From NCBI RefSeq assembly GCF_000430765.1, contig NZ_KE387241.1:242813-306812 (forward strand): a stretch of 64,000 bases of DNA. The letters are read 5' to 3'. The notes beneath the pieces are model-generated. The model had not been told where the DNA came from. It searched no databases and worked only from the letters and a program-made list of their open reading frames with translations. This DNA comes from Peribacillus kribbensis DSM 17871. Lineage in GTDB: Bacteria > Bacillota > Bacilli > Bacillales > DSM-1321. The position numbers and the translations under genes are program-made. Below, in pieces: positions 1-8,105 of the stretch (position 1 is the stretch's first letter; every line of letters begins with the position of its first letter).

Positions 1-582
1 ATTGGGACCATCAAATACAAATGTATGAAATTCCCCATTTTCCCCGCATACATCGCGATCCTGCGGATAGTCCCCGATGAATTCCTTGTCGATAATCCTC
101 CCGGCAAAGGAGGATGGCAGCTGTTCCATATCCACGCAGGTAAGGATGGTTTTGAAGCCTTCTTGCAGGAACGAATCTACGATGCTGGTTGAATTTTTCT
201 GCCAGATAGGAAATATCGGTTTGACCCCTGTTCCCTCCAGCATCTTTTCCCGATATGCCTTCACATCCTCAAGAAAAATATCACCAAACATAATATATTC
301 AACTCCGTCACGGACCATTTCTGCCACAGCCCTGCCCATTCTGTCCGAATAGATCTCATTGCTGCTATTCTCGGGAATCCAGACCTCCCTCAAAGGAATG
401 CCGAGCGCCTCCGCCTGGCGTTTAAGAAGCTCATACCTCACTCCATGGATGCTCGTCCGGTTAAAGCCTTCTGTGATGGTTGTCAAAAGGGAATCAATTT
501 CCCACACACCCGACAGCTGCAGCTGGTGCAGCGCCCAGGTTGAATCCTTCCCGCCGCTGAATGAAATCACTATTTTCTTCAT
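1..582 (-). CDS. Dph6-like ATP pyrophosphatase, C-terminus cut by window edge
   Basis: The first 194 residues of an adenine-nucleotide alpha-hydrolase (diphthine-ammonia ligase/Dph6 family, N-type ATP pyrophosphatase fold). The N-terminus carries the PP-loop SFSGGKDST at about residues 7-15, which binds ATP phosphates. Family members adenylate a carbonyl before amidation. Bacteria lack diphthamide, so the true substrate here is unknown. The ATG at 580-582 follows a good AGAGGAGAAG ribosome site. The reading frame runs open off the left end, so the C-terminus and the downstream neighbour cannot be judged. Family assignment is firm, function is not. Confidence 0.85.
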   Translation of the reverse strand, partial: MKKIVISFSGGKDSTWALHQLQLSGVWEIDSLLTTITEGFNRTSIHGVRYELLKRQAEALGIPLREVWIPENSSNEIYSDRMGRAVAEMVRDGVEYIMFGDIFLEDVKAYREKMLEGTGVKPIFPIWQKNSTSIVDSFLQEGFKTILTCVDMEQLPSSFAGRIIDKEFIGDYPQDRDVCGENGEFHTFVFDGPN

Positions 583-660
583 ATGTTCTTCTCCTCTTTT
601 TAGTTTGCTAGTCTTATTCCTCCCTGCGCTTGCATATACATCAACAAAGGAGGGGGTTAA

Positions 661-813
661 ATGGGTTACCAATGGACGGTCCTGATAGGTGCTGCCATTT
701 TATTCGGAATGATGGGCGGGGTATTCTTTTATCTTTTAAAGTCTGCTTTACATACATCAGACTCCACCCGGATCGATTCCCCCGCAGCCTCTGATAAAAA
801 ACATATACCTTAA
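661..813 (+). CDS. Small single-pass membrane protein (50 aa), unknown
   Basis: A 50-codon frame with a very strong ribosome site (AAAGGAGGGGG) just before its ATG. It starts divergently from the Dph6-like gene. Residues 5-27 are a hydrophobic, glycine-rich membrane segment (VLIGAAILFGMMGGVFFYLL), followed by a polar tail ending in KKHIP. I do not recognise a family. The strong ribosome site and the clean hydrophobic/polar layout argue that it is real rather than chance. Confidence 0.6.
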   Translation: MGYQWTVLIGAAILFGMMGGVFFYLLKSALHTSDSTRIDSPAASDKKHIP

Positions 814-854
814 GGCTTCCTTGGAAGTCTATTTTTTTTCGATTTTTTTGCAGC

Positions 855-890
855 AAAGAAAAAAGGAAGACACCGCTCCGTGTGCCTTCC
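855..890 (-). terminator. Terminator of the DUF2197-like gene
   Basis: An inverted repeat GGAAG-ACAC / GTGT-CTTCC around a short loop. Read on the minus strand it is followed by a T-rich run (855-864). It sits just after the stop of the small zinc-ribbon gene. Confidence 0.6.
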
Positions 891-896
891 GCATCT

Positions 897-1091
897 TCAT
901 CTTACATATTTATCATGCTGATCAATCATATCTGGATTCAGCCCTGTTATGGATTGTGCATCATTTTGCATACTCTGGCCGCAGATACGGCAGATGTAGA
1001 GCGAGTCGGGCTTAAGAAGGAACTTTTTATATTGGGGATCTTTTGGTGTGAGTGTGTATTCTTTTCTGCATGTCATACATCTCTTCAGCAT
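897..1091 (-). CDS. Small zinc-ribbon protein, DUF2197-like (64 aa)
   Basis: A 64-residue protein with two CxxC pairs, CMTC near residue 5 and CRIC near residue 34, spaced as in a one-zinc ribbon. It resembles the YlaI/DUF2197 group of small Bacillus proteins, whose role is unknown. The ATG at 1089-1091 is chosen because an AAGGCGGTG site lies just upstream. An in-frame ATG eight codons earlier has no ribosome site. Transcription should end at the hairpin directly downstream. Confidence 0.7.
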   Translation of the reverse strand: MLKRCMTCRKEYTLTPKDPQYKKFLLKPDSLYICRICGQSMQNDAQSITGLNPDMIDQHDKYVR

Positions 1092-1131
1092 CAAATCACC
1101 GCCTTTTTCTTTCATTATAACAGGAAATGAA

Positions 1132-2106
1132 TCAAGCTTTCGTTCCTAATTGTTGATTAACCGTCACAATTTTCTTACGGCTTGAAAAGCTGTGCAGAAC
1201 CATGCCCAGCATGACGGTTAAAACACCGGTCCAGGCCAGAAGAGATGGAATGTCGGAGGATAAGAAAAGAACCTCCCCCAAAAGGGCAAACAGGACGGAG
1301 ACAGACTGGGTCGCTTCAACCGAAGCCATTTTGTCCATATCATCCCTCACCATATCTGTGGCCTTAAAGAAAAGAACAGTAGCAATGACTCCCGAAAATA
1401 TTGCGACTAAAAAGGATTGCATTATTTGTCCCTTGCCGGGCATCCCGTGTTTAGCATACGCAATTGCTGAAAGTATAAGCCAGAATGGAAGGCTGGCAAG
1501 CGTCATTCCCAGCACCCTTTGAAATGTATTGAGCTTGTCACCGGATATTTGCATCATTTTCCGGTTGCCGAGCGGATAGGCAAACGATGCAATGAGGACT
1601 GGTATCAATCCTGCAAGAAGCTCGCTGCTGGTAATTCCTCCCGCATGATCCGCCTGCATCAGGATAATCCCGGCCAGGATAATCATGGACATTCCCAGAC
1701 CCTTAAGAGGAATTCTGCCACGGACATGGACAGGGCCGCTCCCTGTCTGGACTTTTTGTGTGAAAATCGGTGCCAGGAGCGAGCCAGAAATAATGGTGAT
1801 CTGCCAGGTGCCGGCAGTCAGCCACCCGGGCGAATAGGCAGCCGCATAGCAGATAGGAGCGTAAAACAGGACAAATCCGACAAAGCTCCATAACAGCCAT
1901 AATCCTGGATGCTCCTTCATTACACGGAGCAATCCGCGAAGCTTTTTCTGGCCGATCACAATTCCCAAGAGAAATGGGACCATAAAAATATACCGCAGTG
2001 AAGCGCTCCACAGCCAGCTGCCCCCTGATAGCTCCATGGAACGGTTGAGCACAAAAGTGGAGGCAAAAAAGAAGGCTGCGCAGACGCCGAGAAGAATGGG
2101 CCGCAT
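1132..2106 (-). CDS. DMT-superfamily multidrug efflux transporter (EmrE-like family)
   Basis: A 324-residue integral membrane protein with about ten hydrophobic helices, matching the two-repeat DMT/EamA architecture of the 'putative multidrug resistance efflux transporter' family. It starts with a membrane helix (MRPILLGVCAAFFFASTFVLN). The ATG at 2104-2106 has an AAGGAG site nine bases upstream. An in-frame start 36 codons earlier would add a basic tail and lacks a ribosome site. Such proteins export small molecules by proton exchange. The substrate cannot be read from sequence. Confidence 0.85.
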   Translation of the reverse strand: MRPILLGVCAAFFFASTFVLNRSMELSGGSWLWSASLRYIFMVPFLLGIVIGQKKLRGLLRVMKEHPGLWLLWSFVGFVLFYAPICYAAAYSPGWLTAGTWQITIISGSLLAPIFTQKVQTGSGPVHVRGRIPLKGLGMSMIILAGIILMQADHAGGITSSELLAGLIPVLIASFAYPLGNRKMMQISGDKLNTFQRVLGMTLASLPFWLILSAIAYAKHGMPGKGQIMQSFLVAIFSGVIATVLFFKATDMVRDDMDKMASVEATQSVSVLFALLGEVLFLSSDIPSLLAWTGVLTVMLGMVLHSFSSRKKIVTVNQQLGTKA

Positions 2107-2228
2107 ATGATACAACTCCTTTTTGAAATTCCGGCGGGCTTTTATACGTATTCGGTTCAACAATGAATTTTCCTGCATGCTTGCAGGATATGCGGCAAAG
2201 TTTACATATGTCAACCGTCTATATATAT

Positions 2229-2253
2229 AAAAAAGCCGCCTAAAAGGCCGCTT
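2229..2253 (-). terminator. Terminator of the 21-aa peptide gene
   Basis: Stem AAGC-GCC / GGC-GCTT with one C-C mismatch. On the minus strand it is followed by six T. It lies 25 bases after the stop codon of the tiny frame at 2278-2343, which supports that frame being an independent transcript. Confidence 0.55.
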
Positions 2254-2277
2254 TTCATAATAAACAATTTTGATGAA

Positions 2278-2343
2278 TTAATGAACCAAAAACATCGCAA
2301 CTGCTGTAAGCAAGCTGAAAATTGCAGTCCATTTCCTGCTCAT
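2278..2343 (-). CDS. Putative 21-residue membrane peptide
   Basis: A frame of 21 codons, starting MSRKW and ending FLVH. It has a basic N-terminus followed by one hydrophobic stretch (residues 6-20), the pattern of tiny single-pass membrane peptides. A G-rich GGGGGG stretch lies about eight bases before the ATG and a terminator follows the stop. There is no other gene in the roughly 400-bp gap around it. I recognise no family. Confidence 0.4.
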   Translation of the reverse strand: MSRKWTAIFSLLTAVAMFLVH

Positions 2344-2484
2344 CCTGTTGTCCCCCCGAATTCTCCGATCTAGCTTCTCTTTTTATATCCCTCTATCTTA
2401 TTCCCTAAATAAAGGAAAACAAACCTGAGATCCTGAAAATGGGGGCGAACCCCTCAAAAAAGACGGTATGACTAGGTTTAGGGC

Positions 2485-2512
2485 TTCAGGAAATGGACCA
2501 GACCCCAAAAAT
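2485..2512. repeat. Degenerate REP-like palindrome remnant
   Basis: The sequence AGGAAATGGACCAGACCCC resembles the GGAAATGGGGAC palindromes seen elsewhere in the window but with a damaged right arm. It lies directly against the stop codon of the YvbH-like gene. Confidence 0.3.
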
Positions 2513-3126
2513 CAGTTGTTGATGTATTTGTCGAATACGTAGCCAAAGTCTTTGATTTTGAATTTGCGGCGGTTATTAACGAGCCAGCTGAAGGCTGTTT
2601 CGTTAATTTGTTTGAAGCTGTCGACCAATGTTTCTTCTTTGGTCGTGACGCGGCTCAGTGTGTTGGATGCCAGGTTCAGGCTGTCATGGGCGTATTTCAA
2701 GTATTCTTCATTCTCGTGGCAGATTTCCGCAATTTTGATCAGGGATTTGTATAAGTCCTTTAGTTCTTCGATGTGCTTCTTATGTACATCAATGGAAAAG
2801 GCCTCAGATCCGATCGTGAATTTGATTTCAACGTCCAAATCAACCGTTCCCGCTGTTTCAAGCCTGACATGGGAGATGGTGTCGGTATAATAGCTGTACC
2901 GTTTCAACATGCGCTTTTTGCTGATGGCGCTTGTGCCGTCAAGATGGATCAGCGCTTTATTGGTAAAGCAGTATTCATCTGATTTTGACTTAATTAAAAA
3001 GTAAATTTTCTCATTATCCTCATGCATCACATAATCGTCTGCATCGACCTTGTCATAATCTGCAGGACTGATTACACTTCCTATATCACTCAATCCTAAA
3101 ACATCAGAAGCAACTTTTTTGAACAT
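2512..3126 (-). CDS. YvbH-like PH-domain protein (204 aa)
   Basis: A soluble 204-residue protein. The first about 125 residues form a bacterial PH-like domain (KIYFLIKSKSDEYCFTNKAL is characteristic of the YvbH group). The remaining helical part ends in an NNRRKFKIKDFGYVFDKY motif. The ATG at 3124-3126 follows GAGGAGAGAG. An upstream in-frame start is less well placed. It seems to be monocistronic. The family is conserved in Bacillus but has no established biochemical function. Confidence 0.75.
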   Translation of the reverse strand: MFKKVASDVLGLSDIGSVISPADYDKVDADDYVMHEDNEKIYFLIKSKSDEYCFTNKALIHLDGTSAISKKRMLKRYSYYTDTISHVRLETAGTVDLDVEIKFTIGSEAFSIDVHKKHIEELKDLYKSLIKIAEICHENEEYLKYAHDSLNLASNTLSRVTTKEETLVDSFKQINETAFSWLVNNRRKFKIKDFGYVFDKYINN

Positions 3127-3336
3127 AACACTCTCTCCTCGCAGAAAATTTTCTATCATTTTCTATTTTATACGAATCTGCTGCTCTCTGGTTTCAAAAT
3201 ATCATTAATAATATTTCCAGAAAATTGAAGATGGGAAATGGAAGCTCTGGTACAATTTCCTTATGGGAAGTTTAAGCCCATTTATTTTTTGCAGGCACAC
3301 TGAAGAACCTCATTCATTCCATACAGGAGGATTCAC

Positions 3337-3705
3337 ATGAAACTTTTCACATTCAGAAGCGATACAGGAAAAAAGATCGAACAATACGATTCGCACAATG
3401 TCATTTTCTCTAAAATTATGAAAACTGACCAACCGGCCTTTTTTGGATGTATGTATATTGAACCGCATGGAATAGTCGGCCGGCACGAAGCTACTTTACC
3501 ACAGCTGTTTCTGGTCTTGGACGGCGAAGGGTGGGCGTCCGGCCCTGATGGACGGCGTGCAGTGATAAAAAAAGGAGATGCCGTTTTCTGGGATGCCGGT
3601 GAGATGCACGAATCCGGCAGTGAGACTGGGATGACGGCCATCATTTTGGAATCTCCTAATCTAAATCCGGAATCTTTTCTAAAAGAAAATCATACCCCCG
3701 TATAA
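3337..3705 (+). CDS. Cupin-domain protein (122 aa)
   Basis: A single-domain cupin. The metal-binding His motifs are partly visible: GRHEA at about residues 48-52 and AGEMHE at about 88-93, around a beta-barrel core with LVLDGEG. Small cupins act as dioxygenases, isomerases or ligand sensors, and the substrate is unknown. The ribosome site ACAGGAGG precedes the ATG. The sigma-factor gene follows 55 bases downstream on the same strand, so the two could share a transcript. Confidence 0.8.
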   Translation: MKLFTFRSDTGKKIEQYDSHNVIFSKIMKTDQPAFFGCMYIEPHGIVGRHEATLPQLFLVLDGEGWASGPDGRRAVIKKGDAVFWDAGEMHESGSETGMTAIILESPNLNPESFLKENHTPV

Positions 3706-3760
3706 TTCTGCAGCTCTCATTCGTTATACATATAAATCTAATAACTGGGGGGCTTATTAA

Positions 3761-4684
3761 ATGAAAACTGTTCAGGATATAGGCGAGAAAGCAAGGGAAT
3801 TAAAAAGCGGATTTGAAGTCCTGATTGAAGAGCATCGCCAAGGGCTGTGGAGCTACTGCCGCTATCTGACTGGTTCTCCCTGGGATGGAGAGGATTTGTT
3901 TCAGGAAACCTTTTTGAAGGCAATGGGAGCCTATTATCAGCGCTGGCATGCAACGGATGTGAGAGCTTATTTGTACAGAATTGCAACCAACACCTGGATT
4001 GATCTTTGCCGCCGCCGGAAAATGGCACTGGGGGTGCTTCAGGAGCACCTTGAGCCCGACGCGGAATTTGAGGATAACCTGGAACTGGAGTATGCGCTTG
4101 AGTGCTTGACCGCAAGCTTTCCTCCCCGTCAGGCCGCCGTCTTCCTTCTGATGGAGGTTTTCCGTTTTTCTGCTAAGGAAATTGCCGGGATGGTGCGGAC
4201 CACGCCTGGGGCAGTCTATGCCTCGGTGCGGAGGATGAAGGAAAAACTAAAGAATGGGAATGAAGGTAATGACCTTCTCAACCCAGAAATCTCGCTATCC
4301 GCTGAGCATAAAGCAGTCATCCAAGCCTATCTAAAGGCATTCAACGAGGGAAATCTTGCGGAAATGCTCAGCCTGTTCAGTGACGAGCCTCATTATGAGG
4401 CAAGCCTTGGGTTTTTGGAATATACAAGGGAAGAGATGGAGAGCGGTTCGCTTCAGCACGGCCTTCCGGGCCATATGGCTTCCGAATACCTCTTATGGGG
4501 GAGGCCGGTTACGGTTACGCTTGCGGAAGGTCCAGCCGGTCCGATGATTCATGATATCCAATATCATGAAGTGGAAAATGAAAAGATCACTGCTTCCATA
4601 AGCTATTATTTCCGAAAAGAATTTATCCTTGCCGCGTCTGAGGAACTGGGCATCCCGGCTCAGACTGAAAAGTTTGGCTGGTAA
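3761..4684 (+). CDS. ECF-type sigma-70 factor with SnoaL-like C-terminal domain
   Basis: A 307-residue protein. Residues about 20-90 are sigma region 2 (WDGEDLFQETFLKA; YLYRIATNTWIDLCRRR). About 105-170 is region 4 (FPPRQAAVFLLMEVFRFSAKEIAGM, then TTPGAVYASVRRMKEKL). From about 185 the chain continues as a SnoaL/NTF2-like domain. This layout is that of the ECF groups whose C-terminal extension replaces a separate anti-sigma factor as control element. No anti-sigma gene follows: a strong terminator comes directly after the stop. Target promoters are unknown. The ribosome site is GGGGGG before the ATG. Confidence 0.85.
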   Translation: MKTVQDIGEKARELKSGFEVLIEEHRQGLWSYCRYLTGSPWDGEDLFQETFLKAMGAYYQRWHATDVRAYLYRIATNTWIDLCRRRKMALGVLQEHLEPDAEFEDNLELEYALECLTASFPPRQAAVFLLMEVFRFSAKEIAGMVRTTPGAVYASVRRMKEKLKNGNEGNDLLNPEISLSAEHKAVIQAYLKAFNEGNLAEMLSLFSDEPHYEASLGFLEYTREEMESGSLQHGLPGHMASEYLLWGRPVTVTLAEGPAGPMIHDIQYHEVENEKITASISYYFRKEFILAASEELGIPAQTEKFGW

Positions 4685-4688
4685 TGGA

Positions 4689-4723
4689 AAGGCTGGCAGC
4701 GTCCATCTGCCAGCCTCCTTTTT
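4689..4723 (+). terminator. Rho-independent terminator after the sigma factor
   Basis: A perfect nine-base stem GGCTGGCAG / CTGCCAGCC with a seven-base loop, then a T run. It lies between the convergent sigma-factor and nnr genes and may serve both. Confidence 0.85.
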
Positions 4724-6161
4724 ATGCTTCAAATTCCTTCATCACATATGGAAGTGTTTCATTTAAGTCGCTGGCCAGCAAAGTCGTTTCCGCCCGTGTC
4801 TCTTTCCAATAATCAGCACATGCTGCGTGGAAATAAACGGCATTGGAAACCGCAGCTTTAACATCCTTATAGGAGGCCAGGCATGCCAGCATGATTCCAG
4901 TAAGGGAATCCCCTGATCCGCCCTTGGCAAGACCTGCATTTCCCGCCGTGTTAATCCTTGCCTCTCCATCTGGAAAGGCAATCACTGTATGACGTCCTTT
5001 TAAGACCAGAATCACTTGATTTTCCCTGGAGAAATCCCTTGCTGCTTGAATCCGGTTCTTCTGAAATTCCTTGATAGGCAAACCGGTCATCTTCTGGAAT
5101 TCTCCTGGATGAGGGGTGAGGATGATTGGAGCTTCCCTACTTGGATACTCTCTCTTTTTTAGTGCACCTGCATCAATAAGTAAGGGCAGGTCTGTTTCCA
5201 GCAAGGTTTGAACGGCTTTTTCAATCAGTTCTTCGTCATTTAGACCGGGACCGATCGCAGCTGCTGTCATCTTGGGAGGAATCTCCCCCTTCGCTATCTT
5301 TTCAAGGCCATTATGGAGGAAAACACATTCCGGAACCCGCCCTGCAAGGATTCCCGCTGCAAACTGGGTGGTGGCCACGGTAAGCTTGCCGATTCCGCTC
5401 CGTTTAGCAGCCAGACTGGACAGGATGGCGGCCCCCGGCATCTCGTCTGTTCCCGCAATCAGCAGACCATTGCCGAAGGTGCCTTTGTGCGCGCCAGGGC
5501 TTCGCTTCGGAAAGCTCTGTCTCACGTCTCCCTTTGTCCAGATTTTCACCCGGGAAGTCTGTTTCAGCCCAATATCAAGCACCTCTGCTTTCCCATACTT
5601 CTCTGCACTGCTCTCCATAAACAGGGAAGGCTTGAAGCCATGGAGGCAGAAGGTATAATCAGCCTGGAATGCTCCTTCATCCGCTGTTCCTTCATCCGCA
5701 AGCACTCCTGTTGGAACATCGACCGCAATCCGTAAAGCATCCTGCCCGTTTGCCCATGCAATGACCTCGGAAACTTCTTTTCGTAACGGAAGCCGTCCCC
5801 CAACTCCAAGCAGAGCATCCACAATCACTTCATAATTGCCCTTGATCTCGGAGGCTTCAAAGTCATTTGCTTCATAAAATGTAAACTGTTCATCGGCAGT
5901 GCCGGTTTTTGGTTCACCTGCAGGGAACACCAGATCGCAGGTATAGCCATGATTTTTTAAATAACGGGCCAGTACAATACCGTCTCCGCCATTATTGCCT
6001 GCTCCTGCGAGGATAAGGATCCTCTGTTTTTTATCGATCATCTGGATTAAACGCCCAAAAAGCTCCCTGCCTGCACTTTCCATTAAAGTAAAAGTATTCA
6101 GTCCCTTTTCGGCTGCCTGTTGATCCATTTCTTTGATCTCCCTGGAGCTGTATACAAACAT
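4722..6161 (-). CDS. nnr: Bifunctional NAD(P)H-hydrate epimerase/dehydratase
   Basis: A 479-residue fusion. The N-terminal about 210 residues are the YjeF_N epimerase (GAGNNGGDGIVLARYL at about 52-67). The C-terminal half is the ADP/ATP-dependent dehydratase (IGPGLN; TPHPGEF; KGGSGDSLTGIMLA near the end, with GSGD for the more usual GTGD). It repairs hydrated NADH and NADPH in the cytoplasm. Length is normal for the fused form. The stop of the luciferase-like gene lies 15 bases upstream, so the two are probably cotranscribed. Confidence 0.95.
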   Translation of the reverse strand: MFVYSSREIKEMDQQAAEKGLNTFTLMESAGRELFGRLIQMIDKKQRILILAGAGNNGGDGIVLARYLKNHGYTCDLVFPAGEPKTGTADEQFTFYEANDFEASEIKGNYEVIVDALLGVGGRLPLRKEVSEVIAWANGQDALRIAVDVPTGVLADEGTADEGAFQADYTFCLHGFKPSLFMESSAEKYGKAEVLDIGLKQTSRVKIWTKGDVRQSFPKRSPGAHKGTFGNGLLIAGTDEMPGAAILSSLAAKRSGIGKLTVATTQFAAGILAGRVPECVFLHNGLEKIAKGEIPPKMTAAAIGPGLNDEELIEKAVQTLLETDLPLLIDAGALKKREYPSREAPIILTPHPGEFQKMTGLPIKEFQKNRIQAARDFSRENQVILVLKGRHTVIAFPDGEARINTAGNAGLAKGGSGDSLTGIMLACLASYKDVKAAVSNAVYFHAACADYWKETRAETTLLASDLNETLPYVMKEFEA

Positions 6162-6176
6162 GTGCCCACCGCCTGT

Positions 6177-7175
6177 CTATATATTTTGCATTACCTGTGA
6201 AATCAAGGAATAAGATCTTGATTTCGCCTCAGTGTCATGAATATTGGTTATGATCATAAACTCATCTGTGCGGTAAATCTCCGAAAGCAGCTTAAGCTCT
6301 TCCCTTACCTTTTCAGGTGTACCAATAACCGCCCTCTTCCTGTTTTCCTGAACCCTTGCACGCTGAGCACTGGATAGAGACCTGCTCTTCGCTTCTGCCA
6401 CGGAATGAATCCGCGTATCGCGTGCCTGTTCCACGTCCAGGAGCCACATATCCTGGCTGAGGGCCAGCTCCTCCGCTTCCTCCTGGGTTGGAGCACACAC
6501 CACAAAGATGCAGATGTTTGCCTTTGGATGCCTCTGGAGGGATGAAGGCTGGAAATACTCATAATAATAATCAAGTGCCCTCTTTCCGTTCACAGGCGTA
6601 ATAAAATGGCCATACGTAAATGCCGTACCGTTTTCTGCTGCCAGCCTTGCCCCTCTTTGTGTGATGCCAAGCATCCATATCTCCGGAAGACTGTCCACAG
6701 AAGGATAGGCAGTTACTCCTTTAAACATATGGTCTTCTGGGAGACTTTCTGTCAAAAATCCCTGCAGGTCTCTTACCTGTCTCGGAAACTCATTTAAGCT
6801 TCTTCTTATGCCATCTGTCAAGGCCAGCCTTGTGTCTGCCCCTCCGCCTGGCGAACGACCTATACCGAGATCCATCCTCCCGGGGAATAGGGCTTCCAGC
6901 ACCTTGAAATCCTCGGCAATCTTATAAGGGCTGTATTGGGGCAGCAGAACTCCTCCAGACCCGACCCGGATCTTTTCGGTCAAGGAAGCAATATGCGCAA
7001 TCAAAATTTCAGGAGCCGTCCCTGCTATGCCGTTGGTATTATGATGCTCCGCCACCCAGAATCGCTCATATCCCAGCTCCTCTGCCCATTTGGCAAGCCT
7101 GACTGTTTCCCTGAACGCATCACGGGCATCCCCTCCCGCCCGGATTACTGATTGATCCAGCACACTTAATTTCAC
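6177..7175 (-). CDS. LLM-class flavin-dependent oxidoreductase
   Basis: A 332-residue bacterial-luciferase-like TIM barrel. Visible family marks are FWVAEHHNTNGIAGTAPEIL (about 39-58), GGVLLPQYSPYKIAEDF and GRMDLGIGRSPGG. It belongs with the YhbW/YvbT-type FMN- or F420-type monooxygenases of Bacillus. Because it is bacillar, FMN is the likelier cofactor. The substrate is unknown. The start codon is GTG (7173-7175) behind AAGGAC. It leads a probable two-gene unit with nnr. Confidence 0.88.
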   Translation of the reverse strand: MKLSVLDQSVIRAGGDARDAFRETVRLAKWAEELGYERFWVAEHHNTNGIAGTAPEILIAHIASLTEKIRVGSGGVLLPQYSPYKIAEDFKVLEALFPGRMDLGIGRSPGGGADTRLALTDGIRRSLNEFPRQVRDLQGFLTESLPEDHMFKGVTAYPSVDSLPEIWMLGITQRGARLAAENGTAFTYGHFITPVNGKRALDYYYEYFQPSSLQRHPKANICIFVVCAPTQEEAEELALSQDMWLLDVEQARDTRIHSVAEAKSRSLSSAQRARVQENRKRAVIGTPEKVREELKLLSEIYRTDEFMIITNIHDTEAKSRSYSLISQVMQNI

Positions 7176-7289
7176 GTCTTGTCCTTCTTTCTTTTTTTAT
7201 CTGCACATTTTTATATAACCGGAATCCGGCCACATTACTCCTCTGCGTTTCTGGATGTTATTTTTGCTTTCTCTTCTAAGATGACAGCT

Positions 7290-8105
7290 CTAGCGGTGCT
7301 GAGTTCTGATAGTTATTCTCTGGGCAGTGGATTTGGATCGGGCTTTCTTTAAACAATTCCAGCCATTCGCTAGGATCAATCCAATGAATAAGTAATTCAA
7401 TCCTCCAAATAGTCCATAGACGGCTGTTCCAACAACAGCCGTCAAAAGCCCGTATATTATCTGGTCTTTATCCTTCGCTGGAGAAGTCGGCGGGTCTGTG
7501 AGCATAATGAACCCAAAGAAAAGGATTGCATTAATAAATGGAGGACGAAGAGCCTCCATCTCAGCTTCCGGATTATAGAATCCGATTAAAAGCATGAGAA
7601 CGAACGAAACACCCAGGAATGTAAAGACCATAGGGAATTTATTTACACGGCCGGTAATCAGATATCCCCCTAAAATAAGCAGCAGCAGGGTCCAACCCGG
7701 CAGATCGCCAAATGCCCCCCACCAGCTTTGTCCGGAATGATAGAGCAATTGGGATAAAAGCAGACCCATGACAGCAGGGTTGAAGATATGTTTCTTCTTA
7801 TAAATCAGTATGTACTTAGACAAAACTGCCATTAATGAAGTCACGCAAACGACTCCAAGAGGTGAAGACGAGCTTAGGATGGAAGAAATAATTAATCCAG
7901 TGATAATGGCGCTATAAGGAAAGGCCCATTTTTCTTTTTTTATTGCCCTTACCAGGGTCTCCGCAAATACGGAGACCAGCACCGCCATAATCGCATGAAG
8001 AATCCCCGTTATTTCTTTATATCCAATTGAAGCGATCACCAGGTACATGATTAGTACAAGGGTCACATAACCCTTAGGTGTCTTGAGCCATTTTCTCACG
8101 GTCAT
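7290..8105 (-). CDS. RnfD/NqrB-like membrane protein of a flavin electron-transfer module
   Basis: A 271-residue polytopic membrane protein with about eight hydrophobic helices and the RnfD-family signature FIMLTDPPTSPAKDK near residue 205. It is shorter than Rnf complex subunit D, and I see no SGAT-type flavin-attachment motif, unlike canonical RnfD/NqrB. Its ATG directly abuts the stop of apbE (TAA-ATG), so translation is coupled. With the FMN-binding protein upstream it probably moves electrons across the membrane. No other Rnf subunit is present here. The family call is good, the role is inferred. Confidence 0.8.
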   Translation of the reverse strand: MTVRKWLKTPKGYVTLVLIMYLVIASIGYKEITGILHAIMAVLVSVFAETLVRAIKKEKWAFPYSAIITGLIISSILSSSSPLGVVCVTSLMAVLSKYILIYKKKHIFNPAVMGLLLSQLLYHSGQSWWGAFGDLPGWTLLLLILGGYLITGRVNKFPMVFTFLGVSFVLMLLIGFYNPEAEMEALRPPFINAILFFGFIMLTDPPTSPAKDKDQIIYGLLTAVVGTAVYGLFGGLNYLFIGLILANGWNCLKKARSKSTAQRITIRTQHR

